Made by a program: the position numbers and the translations under genes
NCBI RefSeq assembly: GCF_022919175.1
Contig: NZ_CP095043.1
Location: 2,232,001 to 2,296,000 of the forward strand
Direction of reading: 5' to 3'
From: Leucobacter rhizosphaerae
GTDB taxonomy: Bacteria > Actinomycetota > Actinomycetes > Actinomycetales > Microbacteriaceae
Length of the DNA: 64,000 bases
In this document: positions 25,409 through 33,790 of the stretch, one piece after another
Layout: the number at the start of each line of letters is the position of its first letter
Numbering within the stretch: the first letter of the stretch is position 1
The notes under the pieces: generated by a model
Seen by the model: only the letters and a program-made list of their open reading frames with translations
Told to the model about the DNA's origin: nothing
Databases searched by the model: none

Positions 25409-27010
25409 CTACCAGGGGCTGGGCCGGTAGTCCTTGAGGAAGCACCCGAAGAGATCCTCGCCCGCCTCGCCGCGGACGATCGGGTCGTACACCCGCGCGG
25501 CGCCGTCGACGAGATCGAGCGGCGCGTGGAAGCCCTCCTCGGCCAACCGCACCTTGGTGAAGTGCGGACGCTCGTCGGTGATCCACCCGGTGTCGACGGC
25601 GGTCATCAGGATCCCGTCGGTCGTCAGCATCTCCTCGGCGCTCGTGCGCGTGAGCATGTTGAGGGCCGCCTTGGCCATGTTCGTGTGAGGGTGCCCCGGA
25701 CCCTTGTAGCGGCGGGAGAACTGCCCCTCCATCGCCGACACGTTCACGACGTACGTGCGCCGCGCACCCGACGCGACCATCGACGCGCGGAGCCGGCTGA
25801 TCAGCAGGAACGGCGCGGTGGTGTTGCAGAGCTGCACCTCGAGCATCTCGAGCGGATCGACCTCCTGCACGTGCTGCACCCAGCTGTTGACGTGCGCGAT
25901 GTCGGGCACGAGGCCCCCGGCGTCGATGGCCGTGCCGTCGGCGTGTTTGGTGAGGGACGAGGATCCCGCCGTCATCGCGAGCGAGCTGAGCTCGTCGGCG
26001 CTCAGGCTCTGGGCCAGACCCTCGGCGATGGTGCCGGCGAGGGTGGTGCCGGCATGGGTGCCCGGAAGCACGGATCTGCCCTGCGCCGAATCGCTCGGCG
26101 CCAAGTCACTCGGCGCCGACGCATCCGGAGCCGCCTCGCCCACCGACGCCTCGAGCGCCTGCGGGTGCACCTGCGCCGTGCTGCCGAGCACCTCGATCTC
26201 GGGCATCGGGCCGTCCGGCAGCGGCTCGTGCTCCGCGTCCGCGAGGTAGGAGTAGGAGCCGGGGGAGCGCCGCACGGTCTGCGCCGCGTTGTTGATGAGG
26301 ATGTCGAGCGGGCCCCGGCTCGCGACCGAGTCGGCGAGGCGGATCACCTGCGCGGGATCCCGCAGGTCGATGCCGACGATGCGCAGCCGGTGGAGCCACT
26401 CATCTGCGTCCGGGAGGGACGCGAAGCGGCGGGCGGCGTCGCGCGGGAAGCGGGTGGTGATGGTGGTGTGCGCGCCGTCGCGCAGCAGACGGAGCGCGAT
26501 GTGCATGCCGATCTTGGCGCGGCCGCCCGTGAGCAGCGCGCGCTTGCCGCTCAGGTCGGTGCGGGCAGTGCGCTTGCCGTGGCTGAAGGCCGCGCAGCTC
26601 GGGCAGAGCTGGTGGTAGAACGCGTCGACCACCGTGTACGGCTGCTTGCAGATGTAGCAGTTGCGGGGTTTGATGAGCTCGCCGGCGATCGGGGCGCTAG
26701 CGCTTGCGGCGAGCGGGATCCCGCGCGTCTCGTCATCGATGCGGTCGGGGGCGCCCGTCGCCGTCGCCGCGATCACGGCGCGGTCGGCGGAGGCGATGGC
26801 CTCGCGGTTCTCCCGCCGCCGGTTCAGCTTGACGGCCTTGAACATCGACGAGGTGGCGCGGCGGACCGCCAGGAAGTCGGGGTGATCCGCCGGGAGATCG
26901 TGCACGGACGCGATGACGCGGAGGGCGAGCTCGAGATCGGCGGGATCGACGCCCTCGGTGCCAGGGGTTCCCTCGACGGTCTGCTGGGCGTCGGGCGAGG
27001 GAGCGGTCAT
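25409..27010 (-). CDS. SDR-fold oxidoreductase with N-terminal zinc ribbon
   Basis: 533 residues, about twice a classical SDR. Residues 1-110 are a helical region. Cys118, Cys121, Cys136 and Cys139 (CYIC and CPSC) look like a zinc ribbon. A Rossmann domain starts at TGGRAKIG (161-168), with NNAAQT later and the VVNVSAMEG strand. The usual YxxxK is TNMAK: Thr443 replaces Tyr while Lys447 is kept, so classical catalysis is doubtful unless the Tyr in YKGPGH serves. A long insertion of about 100 residues separates NNAA from the catalytic half. Its neighbours give no pathway. It is a single gene on the minus strand, and its substrate is unknown. Confidence 0.8.
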   Translation of the reverse strand: MTAPSPDAQQTVEGTPGTEGVDPADLELALRVIASVHDLPADHPDFLAVRRATSSMFKAVKLNRRRENREAIASADRAVIAATATGAPDRIDDETRGIPLAASASAPIAGELIKPRNCYICKQPYTVVDAFYHQLCPSCAAFSHGKRTARTDLSGKRALLTGGRAKIGMHIALRLLRDGAHTTITTRFPRDAARRFASLPDADEWLHRLRIVGIDLRDPAQVIRLADSVASRGPLDILINNAAQTVRRSPGSYSYLADAEHEPLPDGPMPEIEVLGSTAQVHPQALEASVGEAAPDASAPSDLAPSDSAQGRSVLPGTHAGTTLAGTIAEGLAQSLSADELSSLAMTAGSSSLTKHADGTAIDAGGLVPDIAHVNSWVQHVQEVDPLEMLEVQLCNTTAPFLLISRLRASMVASGARRTYVVNVSAMEGQFSRRYKGPGHPHTNMAKAALNMLTRTSAEEMLTTDGILMTAVDTGWITDERPHFTKVRLAEEGFHAPLDLVDGAARVYDPIVRGEAGEDLFGCFLKDYRPSPW

Positions 27011-27151
27011 TGGGCCAATTTTACCGCAGGGGCGCGCACGCGCAGATCACGGCCCGTCGACCCGATCTCCGACCGTCGTGGCCGCGTACGCAGGTGGCTG
27101 CGCTAGCGTCGGAGGCGACGCGCGCGTCGATGCGCACCCAGGAGGTTGACC

Positions 27152-27622
27152 ATGCCGGATCCCGCACCCCTGACCCGCCGCGTGCTGCGCGCCGCCACCG
27201 CCCCGCCGCCTCGGGCGACGCCGCTACAGCACGTCGCTCGCATCGTGCTCGGGGTGTTCCTGTTGTTCGCGGGCATCTCGCACCTCACGTTCGCGCGCGG
27301 CCAGTTCCAGGCGCAGGTGCCCGACTGGGTGCCGGCCGACAAGGACTTCGTGGTGATCGCCTCCGGCATCGTGGAGATCACGCTCGGGGGCGCGCTCGTC
27401 ACGCTCGGGCGGTTCCGGATCCCGGTCGGCTGGATCGTCGCGGCGTTTTTCATCGCGATCTTCCCGGGCAACATCTCGCAGTTCGTCACGCGCACCGACG
27501 CGTTCGGGCTGACGAGCGACGCCGCCCGCGGGATCCGCCTGATCTTCCAGCCCCTGCTCGTGCTGTGGGCGCTGTGGTCGTGCGGCGCGCTGACGCGGCG
27601 TCGCGGGCGCGTGCGGGACTAG
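27152..27622 (+). CDS. DoxX-like membrane protein
   Basis: 156 residues with about four membrane helices (near 28-45, 68-88, 93-112, 128-145). The first contains LGVFLLFAGISHLTF and the loop GNISQFV is typical of the DoxX/DUF4267-like group. AGGAGG stands 6 bases before the ATG at 27152. Its function is not established for this subgroup. The stop overlaps the stop of the convergent aminotransferase within CTAG. Confidence 0.78.
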   Translation: MPDPAPLTRRVLRAATAPPPRATPLQHVARIVLGVFLLFAGISHLTFARGQFQAQVPDWVPADKDFVVIASGIVEITLGGALVTLGRFRIPVGWIVAAFFIAIFPGNISQFVTRTDAFGLTSDAARGIRLIFQPLLVLWALWSCGALTRRRGRVRD

Positions 27623-28689
27623 GCCCGCACCGCTCGGGCGGCCTCGAGCACCGCGTCGTTCTCCGCCGGAGTGCCGATCGAGATCCGAAGCCCCTCGCCC
27701 GGGAAGCACCGCACGGAGATCCCGTGGCGCTCGAACTCCGCGGAGACCGCGGCGCTGGCCTCCTCGAGCGGGAGCCAGACGAAGTTCGCCTGCGAGGGAA
27801 CGACCTCGAGCCCGGCGGCCTGCAGGCCGGCCGTCACCCGATCGCGCTCGCTCACGAGCTCGTCGATCCGCGCTTCGAGTTCGGCCTCGGAGGCGAGCGA
27901 TATCAAGGCCGCCTCCTGCGCCAGCTGTGAGACGGCGAACGGCACGGCGACCTTCCTCAGCGCCTCGGTGACCTGCTGCGACGCGATCGCGTACCCGATC
28001 CGCAAACCGGCGAGCCCGTACGCCTTCGAGAACGTGTGCAGCACCGCGATGTTCGGATACCGGCGAAATGCCTCGATGCCGTTCGGGGAGTCGGGATCCC
28101 GATCGAACTGCACGTACGCCTCGTCGATGACCACGAGCACGTCTTCCGGTACCACGGCCATGAATCGATCGAGTTCCGCCGTGCTCACCACGGTGCCCGT
28201 CGGGTTGTTGGGGTTGCAGACGAAGATCAGGCGCGTGCGATCGGTGATCCGCGAGCCCATGGCGTCGAGGTCGTGACGGGCCGCCCCGTCGAGCGGCACC
28301 TCCACGGGAACGGCCCCGGCGACGCGGGTCAGGATCGGATACGCCTCGAACGAGCGCCACGCGAACAGCACCTCGTCACCCGGGGCGGTGAGCGCGTGGA
28401 TCAACTGCGCGGCCACCTCCACCGATCCCGAACCGAGCGCGATGTTGTCGGCGGTCACCCCGAAGCGCGAGGCCAGGGCCTCGGTGAGTTCGGGCGCGGC
28501 GATGCTGGGATAGCGCGAGATCGACGCGGAGAGGATCTCGGTCAGCCGGTGCGCCACCGACGGCAGCGGCAGGTACGGGTTCTCGTTCGACGACAGCTTC
28601 ACGCTGCGGCCATCGGCCGTGCGGGGCGCGGGCTTCCCCGCGCGGTACGCCATGACGTGCTCGAGTCCGGGTCGGAAGGTGTGCGGCAT
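27619..28689 (-). CDS. pat: Aromatic amino-acid (phenylalanine-type) aminotransferase
   Basis: 356 residues, class I/II PLP enzyme. The PLP lysine is in TFSKAYGLAGLRIGY, the cofactor Asp in VIDEAYVQF, and CNPNNPTGT is present. WRSFEAYPILTRVAG resembles actinobacterial Pat proteins more than strict HisC, but the two families overlap and histidinol-phosphate activity cannot be ruled out. ATG at 28689 starts the family-typical N-terminus (MPHTFRPGLEHVMAYRAGKP). An Lrp-type regulator lies immediately upstream on the same strand. Confidence 0.85.
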   Translation of the reverse strand: MPHTFRPGLEHVMAYRAGKPAPRTADGRSVKLSSNENPYLPLPSVAHRLTEILSASISRYPSIAAPELTEALASRFGVTADNIALGSGSVEVAAQLIHALTAPGDEVLFAWRSFEAYPILTRVAGAVPVEVPLDGAARHDLDAMGSRITDRTRLIFVCNPNNPTGTVVSTAELDRFMAVVPEDVLVVIDEAYVQFDRDPDSPNGIEAFRRYPNIAVLHTFSKAYGLAGLRIGYAIASQQVTEALRKVAVPFAVSQLAQEAALISLASEAELEARIDELVSERDRVTAGLQAAGLEVVPSQANFVWLPLEEASAAVSAEFERHGISVRCFPGEGLRISIGTPAENDAVLEAARAVRA

Positions 28690-28814
28690 GTGATCGCTTT
28701 CTGGCGCGGGCAACGCGCACGTAGGTGGGGCCCGCACGATCGCGGGTTTCGGGGGCGCCGCGCGCTGGAGGGCGACGCTGCGGTGCGGCCGGCTCGTCGG
28801 AGCCGCGCCGGGTG

Positions 28815-29297
28815 TTACAGCTCGAGTAGGTCGAGCGATTGCACCTTCCGGTGGCTGACCAGGCTGGAGAGGATGACGGAGCTCTTCGTCCGGGTCACCG
28901 CGGGGCAGGAACCCAGGGTGAGCAGGACCTCCTGGAGGTGCGCCGTGCTGCGCGCGACCACGCGGCACTGCACGTCGGCACCGCCCGTCGTCGCGAAGGC
29001 CTCGATCACGTGGGGCATGCCGTCGAGGTGCTGCTGGATGACCGCGAGCTCGCCCTGCACGACATTCAGCTGCACCCAGGCCTGCACCTCGAAGCCCATC
29101 GAGGCCAGATCGAGCTGCGTCTCGTGCCCGATGATGACACCGCTGTCCCAGAGCCGATCGAGGCGCGCTTTGAAGGTCGTGCGCGAGACCCCGACGAGCT
29201 CGGCCATCTCTCCGAGGGTCGCTCGCGGCTCATCGCGCAGCGCTCGGAGGACGCGCCGATCGAGGTCATCGATGGCCTGCTGCGTGTCACGCGCCAC
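28815..29297 (-). CDS. Lrp/AsnC-family regulator
   Basis: 160 residues. The N-terminal helix-turn-helix (LGEMAELVGVSRTTFKARLD) is followed by an RAM/AsnC ligand domain. Lrp-type proteins respond to amino acids. It diverges from the symporter gene across an AT-rich region and precedes the aromatic aminotransferase, so it plausibly controls uptake and use of an amino acid or amine. Confidence 0.9.
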   Translation of the reverse strand: MARDTQQAIDDLDRRVLRALRDEPRATLGEMAELVGVSRTTFKARLDRLWDSGVIIGHETQLDLASMGFEVQAWVQLNVVQGELAVIQQHLDGMPHVIEAFATTGGADVQCRVVARSTAHLQEVLLTLGSCPAVTRTKSSVILSSLVSHRKVQSLDLLEL

Positions 29298-29486
29298 GGG
29301 TCTTCCTTTCCAGTCGCCACCGCCGACCGGATCGGGGCGTGCGTGGCCAGCCTATCGGAAAACGGCCACGAAAGGCGCAATAATGACGGAGAAGGTGAAA
29401 GTTAGGTTGCGAAATGAAGAATTGATGGCTAGCTTGGTTTCTGAATCGAAGGCAAGGATGCGTTCGACTTAACATTTTGGAGAAAT
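29298..29486. promoter_or_regulatory. AT-rich divergent promoter region (Lrp regulator / symporter)
   Basis: The 189-base gap is clearly poorer in GC than the coding DNA on either side, especially 29340-29485. It must hold promoters for both divergent genes. TTGCGA near 29407 followed after 17 bases by TAGCTT is a weak promoter candidate for the symporter. No clean palindrome was found. Lrp-type proteins favour such AT-rich, poorly conserved sites. Confidence 0.5.
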
Positions 29487-30914
29487 GTGAACCTCGGAAT
29501 TACGCTCATGATCGTCGCCTACTTGCTGGTGATGTTCCTCATCGCGGCCTGGCTGCGCAAACGGGTCAAGAACGACACGGACTATCTGCTCGCCGGTCGC
29601 AAGATGGGCGCCGGGCTCATCGCCATCATGCTGCTCGCCACGAACTTCGGCGGCGCCTTCGTGCTGGGCACGAGCCAGGATGCGTACTCGGTCGGGTTCG
29701 CGGCGATCTCCTTCGCCATCGGGATCTTCGTCGGGTTGGTCTTCCTCGCGCTCTTCGTCGCGAAGCGGGTCCGCGCGGGGTCCTTCGTCACGGTGCCCGA
29801 CTTCCTCCAGTACCGGTTCAAGAGCCAGTCGGTCCGGCTGCTCGCCTCCACGCTCTCCGTGCTGGCATTGACCGGCATTCTTGCCGGACAGGTCGGAGCC
29901 GCAGCGTCGTCGCTGACCGTGCTCGGGCTCACCCCCACCTGGGGCGCCATCGTGGGCACCGCGCTGATCATCGCCTTCACCGTGCTGTCGGGAATGTGGG
30001 GCGTCGCGATCACCGATGCGATCCAGTTCGTGGTGATCGTCGTCGGCCTCATCATCGTCGCGGTGATCGCCGTCGGTGCGGCCGGGGGCCTGGGCGTCAT
30101 CTCCGAGACCTTCGTCACCGACGGGATCGACCAGCCGTTCAACCCGCTGAACCAGGGCTGGTCGTTCCTGCTCGGTGCTGCCCTGCCGGTCGTCGTGCAC
30201 AAGCTCGTGGGCCAGGACGTGATGCAGCGCGTCTTCTCCGCACGCTCGGTGAAGTCCGCCGCGATGGGTGCAGGACTCGCGGGTGTGCTCACCGCGCTCT
30301 TCGCGGTGGTGCCCGCGATCGCCGGCATGGCGGCCCGCACGCTCTACCCCGACCTCGACCCGTCGGTCGGCGTGATGCCCGCCCTCATCAGCAACGTACT
30401 GCCGATCTGGGCCGCGGGGATCCTCGTCGCCGCGATCATCTCGGCGGTGATCTCGACGGCGGACGCCCTGCTGCTCGCCGCGGTGAGCAATATCTCGAAC
30501 GACTTCCTGCTCCGACTGCGGAGCCTCCGCGACAATCCGCGCGCGCAGCTGCGGTGGTCCCGGATCCTGACGGTCGGGCTGGGCGTGCTCGCGCTGGGAC
30601 TGTCGCTGATCGTGCCCGGCATCATCCAGGTGCTCACCATGGCGTTCACCATGTATGGTTCCGGTGTGTTCGTGTGCTTCATGTTCGGCCTGTTCACGCG
30701 ATTCGGCGCCGGCAAAGCCGCGCTCGTCTCCATGATCGCCGGCGCCGTCACCGGCCTGCTCGGCCTGACGAACGTCGTCACCGTGCCCGGCGTCCCGCCG
30801 ATCGTGATCGCGGTCGGGGTGTCCTTCGTCGCCTACGTGATCGTCGCGCTCGCCACCCGAGAGACCTCCGTGGCGCTCGAGGCGCCGACGGAGCGCGAGG
30901 TGCAGCATGCGTGA
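29487..30914 (+). CDS. Sodium:solute symporter family protein
   Basis: 475 residues with 12-13 hydrophobic helices. SSS features are visible: DTDYLLAGRKMG after helix 1, FGGAFVLGTSQDAY, and ISAVISTADALLLAAVSNIS, which holds the helix-8 Ser/Thr pair that binds sodium. It imports an organic solute with sodium; the substrate is not readable. GTG start at 29487 with GGAG upstream. It overlaps the SDR gene by 8 bases. Confidence 0.88.
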   Translation: MNLGITLMIVAYLLVMFLIAAWLRKRVKNDTDYLLAGRKMGAGLIAIMLLATNFGGAFVLGTSQDAYSVGFAAISFAIGIFVGLVFLALFVAKRVRAGSFVTVPDFLQYRFKSQSVRLLASTLSVLALTGILAGQVGAAASSLTVLGLTPTWGAIVGTALIIAFTVLSGMWGVAITDAIQFVVIVVGLIIVAVIAVGAAGGLGVISETFVTDGIDQPFNPLNQGWSFLLGAALPVVVHKLVGQDVMQRVFSARSVKSAAMGAGLAGVLTALFAVVPAIAGMAARTLYPDLDPSVGVMPALISNVLPIWAAGILVAAIISAVISTADALLLAAVSNISNDFLLRLRSLRDNPRAQLRWSRILTVGLGVLALGLSLIVPGIIQVLTMAFTMYGSGVFVCFMFGLFTRFGAGKAALVSMIAGAVTGLLGLTNVVTVPGVPPIVIAVGVSFVAYVIVALATRETSVALEAPTEREVQHA

Positions 30915-31590
30915 GGCCGGCTCCGCGGTGGTCGTGACCGGCGCGGGTGCCGGGATCGGCCGCGCCGTCGCCGATCACCTCACCGCACTCGGCACCGAGG
31001 TGATCCGGCTCGACCGCGATGCGCGGGAGGGCGTACGCGCCTTCGACGTGCGCGACGAGTCCGCGTGGGACGCGCTCTCGCACGAGGGCGTCGTGGGCCT
31101 CGTGCACGCCGCGGGCATCCGGCAGCGCAGCCCGCTCGCCGAGACGAGCATCGAGTCCTTCGACGCGGTCATCGACACGAACGTGCGCGGCACGTTCCTG
31201 GCGCTGCGCTGGGCCGCGCGTCGCCCGCACGGAGCGCCGCCGCTGTCCGTCGTCACCCTCTCGTCCGCCGTCGTGGATCGACTCCCCGAGGGTCAGCTGC
31301 CCTACAACGCGTCGAAGGCCGCGATCAACGTGCTCACGCGCGGTGCCGCGCGGGAGCTCGCCCCGCGCGGGATCCGCGTCAACGCGATCGCCCCGGGTTC
31401 GATCCTCACCGCGATGACGGAAGACGGCTGGGCCGATGACGCGCACGCGGCCCGCATGCGCTCGGAGATCCCCGTCGCGCGACCGGGCACGCCGGAGGAG
31501 GTTGCTTCGGCTGCGGCTTTCCTGCTGAGCGAGGCCAGCTCCTACATGACCGGCTCCGTCCTCACCGTCGACGGCGGCTGGACCCTCTAA
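30907..31590 (+). CDS. SDR family NAD(P)-dependent oxidoreductase
   Basis: 227 residues. Glycine motif TGAGAGIG at about residues 11-18, catalytic YNASK near 137, and the C-terminal GSVLTVDGGW. A compact classical SDR, with the NAG segment as HAAG. It is coupled to the symporter by overlap, so it probably acts on the imported solute or its product. Confidence 0.88.
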   Translation: MREAGSAVVVTGAGAGIGRAVADHLTALGTEVIRLDRDAREGVRAFDVRDESAWDALSHEGVVGLVHAAGIRQRSPLAETSIESFDAVIDTNVRGTFLALRWAARRPHGAPPLSVVTLSSAVVDRLPEGQLPYNASKAAINVLTRGAARELAPRGIRVNAIAPGSILTAMTEDGWADDAHAARMRSEIPVARPGTPEEVASAAAFLLSEASSYMTGSVLTVDGGWTL

Positions 31591-31635
31591 CCCGCCTCCC
31601 GCTCCAACCCACCCCCACCCCACGAAAGGAACACC

Positions 31636-32169
31636 TTGACCTACGACCCGTACGCCGCCCTCCCCGAGGTCCCGTCGTTCACCCTCACCTCGACCTCGTT
31701 CACGGACGGCGGCCGGCTCGCGCTGCCCCAGATCGCTGGGATGATCGGGACCGGCGGGGGCGACCGCCTCCCGCAGCTCAGCTGGTCCGGCGCCCCGGAG
31801 GGGACGCGGAGCTTCGCCGTCACCTGCTACGATCCCGACGCTCCCACCGCGAGCGGGTTCTGGCACTTCGCCGCCTACAACCTGCCCGCCGACACCACGT
31901 CGCTCGATGAGGGCGCCGTCACGCTGGACCAGGCGGCCGAGTCCTTCCCGGCAGAGGCCTCGCTGCTGCGCAACGACGGCGGCATCGCCGGATTCGTCGG
32001 ATCCGCGCCGCCGCCCGGACACGGCGACCACCGCTACATGTTCGTCGTGCACGCGCTCGACGTCGATGCGCTCGAGCTGGATGCGCTCGCGTCGCCGGGG
32101 CTGCTCGGCTTCCAGATGTTCGGTCACACGATCGGGCGGGCGCGGATCACCGGGATCTTCGGCCACTAG
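31636..32169 (+). CDS. YbhB/YbcL-type PEBP family protein
   Basis: 177 residues. The PEBP ligand-site motifs are clear: YDPDAPTASGFWHFAAYNL, GSAPPPGHGDHRY and the C-terminal GFQMFGHTIGRARITGIFG. The physiological role of bacterial YbhB-like proteins is poorly known. TTG start at 31636 with AAAGGA upstream. It follows the SDR gene by 45 bases. Confidence 0.88.
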   Translation: MTYDPYAALPEVPSFTLTSTSFTDGGRLALPQIAGMIGTGGGDRLPQLSWSGAPEGTRSFAVTCYDPDAPTASGFWHFAAYNLPADTTSLDEGAVTLDQAAESFPAEASLLRNDGGIAGFVGSAPPPGHGDHRYMFVVHALDVDALELDALASPGLLGFQMFGHTIGRARITGIFGH

Positions 32170-32351
32170 AGCACGGCAGGGCCGGGGCTGCATCACTGCG
32201 GTCCCGGCCCATCGTCGTCTGACCCCTACCCGGGGGCCGACGCTCGATTCTCCATGTGCGGCAGCCCCGGGAATGGTAGTTTGCAAGTGGTCCGGTGCGT
32301 GTCATGCGCGTTGACTGGGCCGCCATTCCCTAACTGGAGGAACGATAGAGC

Positions 32352-33728
32352 ATGTCCAAGTACCGGGTGCAGAATCCTGCGACGGGAGAGGTTCTCGAGA
32401 CGTTCGAGGCCGCGACCGATGCGCAGATCGAAGAGGCGCTGTCGAGTGCCGATGCCGTGTACCGAGAGTGGCGGGAGCGGAGCGTGCAGGAGCGCGCCGC
32501 GGTCGTCAAGCGCGTGTCTGAGCTGTTTACCGAGCGCAAGGATGAGCTTGCGCGGTTGATCGCGTTGGAGATGGGCAAGTCCATTGCGGAGTCGCTCGAC
32601 GAGGTCGAGTTCGCGGCGTCCATCATCGAGTATTACGCCGTGCACGGGCCGAGCCTGATCACCGATTACGAGATCCCGTCGACGATTCCCGGGAAGGCCG
32701 TCATCGAGCACCTCCCCGTGGGTGCGCTGCTCGGGGTCATGCCGTGGAACTTCCCGTACTACCAGGTGGCCCGGTTCGCGGCGCCGAACCTGGTGCTCGG
32801 GAACACGATCCTGCTGAAGCACGCGGATATCTGCGCGCGTTCGGCGCTCACGATCCAGGAGATCATGGAGGAGGCCGGGGTTCCGGTCGGTGGGTACCAG
32901 AACGTGTTCGCGTCGCACGATCAGATCGCGACGATCATTGCGGATCCGCGGGTGCAGGGAGTGTCGCTGACGGGCTCGGAGCGTGCGGGTGCCATCATCG
33001 GCGCGCAGGCCGGCTCGCACCTGAAGAAGTGCGTGCTCGAGCTCGGCGGCATCGATCCGATGGTCGTGCTCGATGCCGACGATGTCGCTGCGGTCGCGAA
33101 GCAGGCCTGGGATTTCCGCGTGTACAACGTGGGCCAGGTGTGCAACTCGAACAAGCGCCTCATCGTGATGGACGACATCTACGACGAGTTCGTCGCGGAG
33201 CTCACGAAGCTGGCCGAGGGCCTCGTGCCCGGCGACCAGCTGAACCTCGGCGACGGCGAGTACGTGCCGCTGTCGTCGCGTGCCGCGGCGGAGACGGTCG
33301 ACGCGCAGGTGCAGAAGGCCGTGTCGGAGGGTGCGACGCTCGTTGCGGGTGGCGTGCTGTCGGAGGGACCGTCCGCGTACTACTCGCCGGCGGTGCTGAC
33401 GGGTGTGCCGCGCGATTCGGAGTCGTACGGTGTGGAGATCTTCGGGCCGGTCGCGACCGTGTACCGGGTGTCGAGCGACGAGGAGGCGCTGGAGCTCGCG
33501 AACGATTGCGCGCTGGGGCTCGGCGGGTCGGTGTTCTCGACCGACGAGGCGCGGGCGAAGCGGATCGCATCGAAGCTCGAGGTGGGTATGTCTCACGTCA
33601 ACATCATCGCCGCGGAGGCGGCCGAGCTGCCGTTCGGTGGCGTGAAGCAGTCCGGCTTCGGCCGTGAGATGGGTCCGGTCGGGATCGGGGAGTTCGCGAA
33701 CAAGCGACTCCTGTTCGTCTCGGAGTAG
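32352..33728 (+). CDS. NAD(P)-dependent aldehyde dehydrogenase (succinate-semialdehyde type)
   Basis: 458 residues. The catalytic Cys is in GQVCNSNKR, the general-base Glu in LELGGIDP, and the substrate-anchoring segment is VMPWNFPYYQV. The length and GQVCNS fit the short SSADH-like branch. Beside a flavin amine oxidase it could oxidise the aldehyde released from an amine. GGAGG is 9 bases before the ATG. Codon choice in parts is slightly less GC-rich at third positions than in neighbours. Confidence 0.9.
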   Translation: MSKYRVQNPATGEVLETFEAATDAQIEEALSSADAVYREWRERSVQERAAVVKRVSELFTERKDELARLIALEMGKSIAESLDEVEFAASIIEYYAVHGPSLITDYEIPSTIPGKAVIEHLPVGALLGVMPWNFPYYQVARFAAPNLVLGNTILLKHADICARSALTIQEIMEEAGVPVGGYQNVFASHDQIATIIADPRVQGVSLTGSERAGAIIGAQAGSHLKKCVLELGGIDPMVVLDADDVAAVAKQAWDFRVYNVGQVCNSNKRLIVMDDIYDEFVAELTKLAEGLVPGDQLNLGDGEYVPLSSRAAAETVDAQVQKAVSEGATLVAGGVLSEGPSAYYSPAVLTGVPRDSESYGVEIFGPVATVYRVSSDEEALELANDCALGLGGSVFSTDEARAKRIASKLEVGMSHVNIIAAEAAELPFGGVKQSGFGREMGPVGIGEFANKRLLFVSE

Positions 33729-33733
33729 TGCGC

Positions 33734-33763
33734 GCCCGCCGCGAGTGAACGCTCGCGGCGGGC
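33734..33763 (+). terminator. Terminator hairpin after the aldehyde dehydrogenase
   Basis: GCCCGCCGCGAG (33734-33745) and CTCGCGGCGGGC (33752-33763) form a perfect 12-bp stem with a 6-nt loop. It begins 6 bases after the stop codon, so the amine oxidase gene downstream is probably transcribed at reduced level or separately. Confidence 0.8.
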
Positions 33764-33790
33764 CCGGCTCCGGCCGCAGAGAGGAAACGC

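Noticed and set aside
24449..27106. 885-codon plus-strand frame spanning glycerate kinase and the zinc-ribbon SDR
   Set aside because: It runs antisense through two genes with intact family motifs; its own sequence is Arg/Gly/Val/Ala-rich without a fold.
28376..29472. Frames opposite the aminotransferase and Lrp genes
   Set aside because: No motif, and they cross the AT-rich promoter region.
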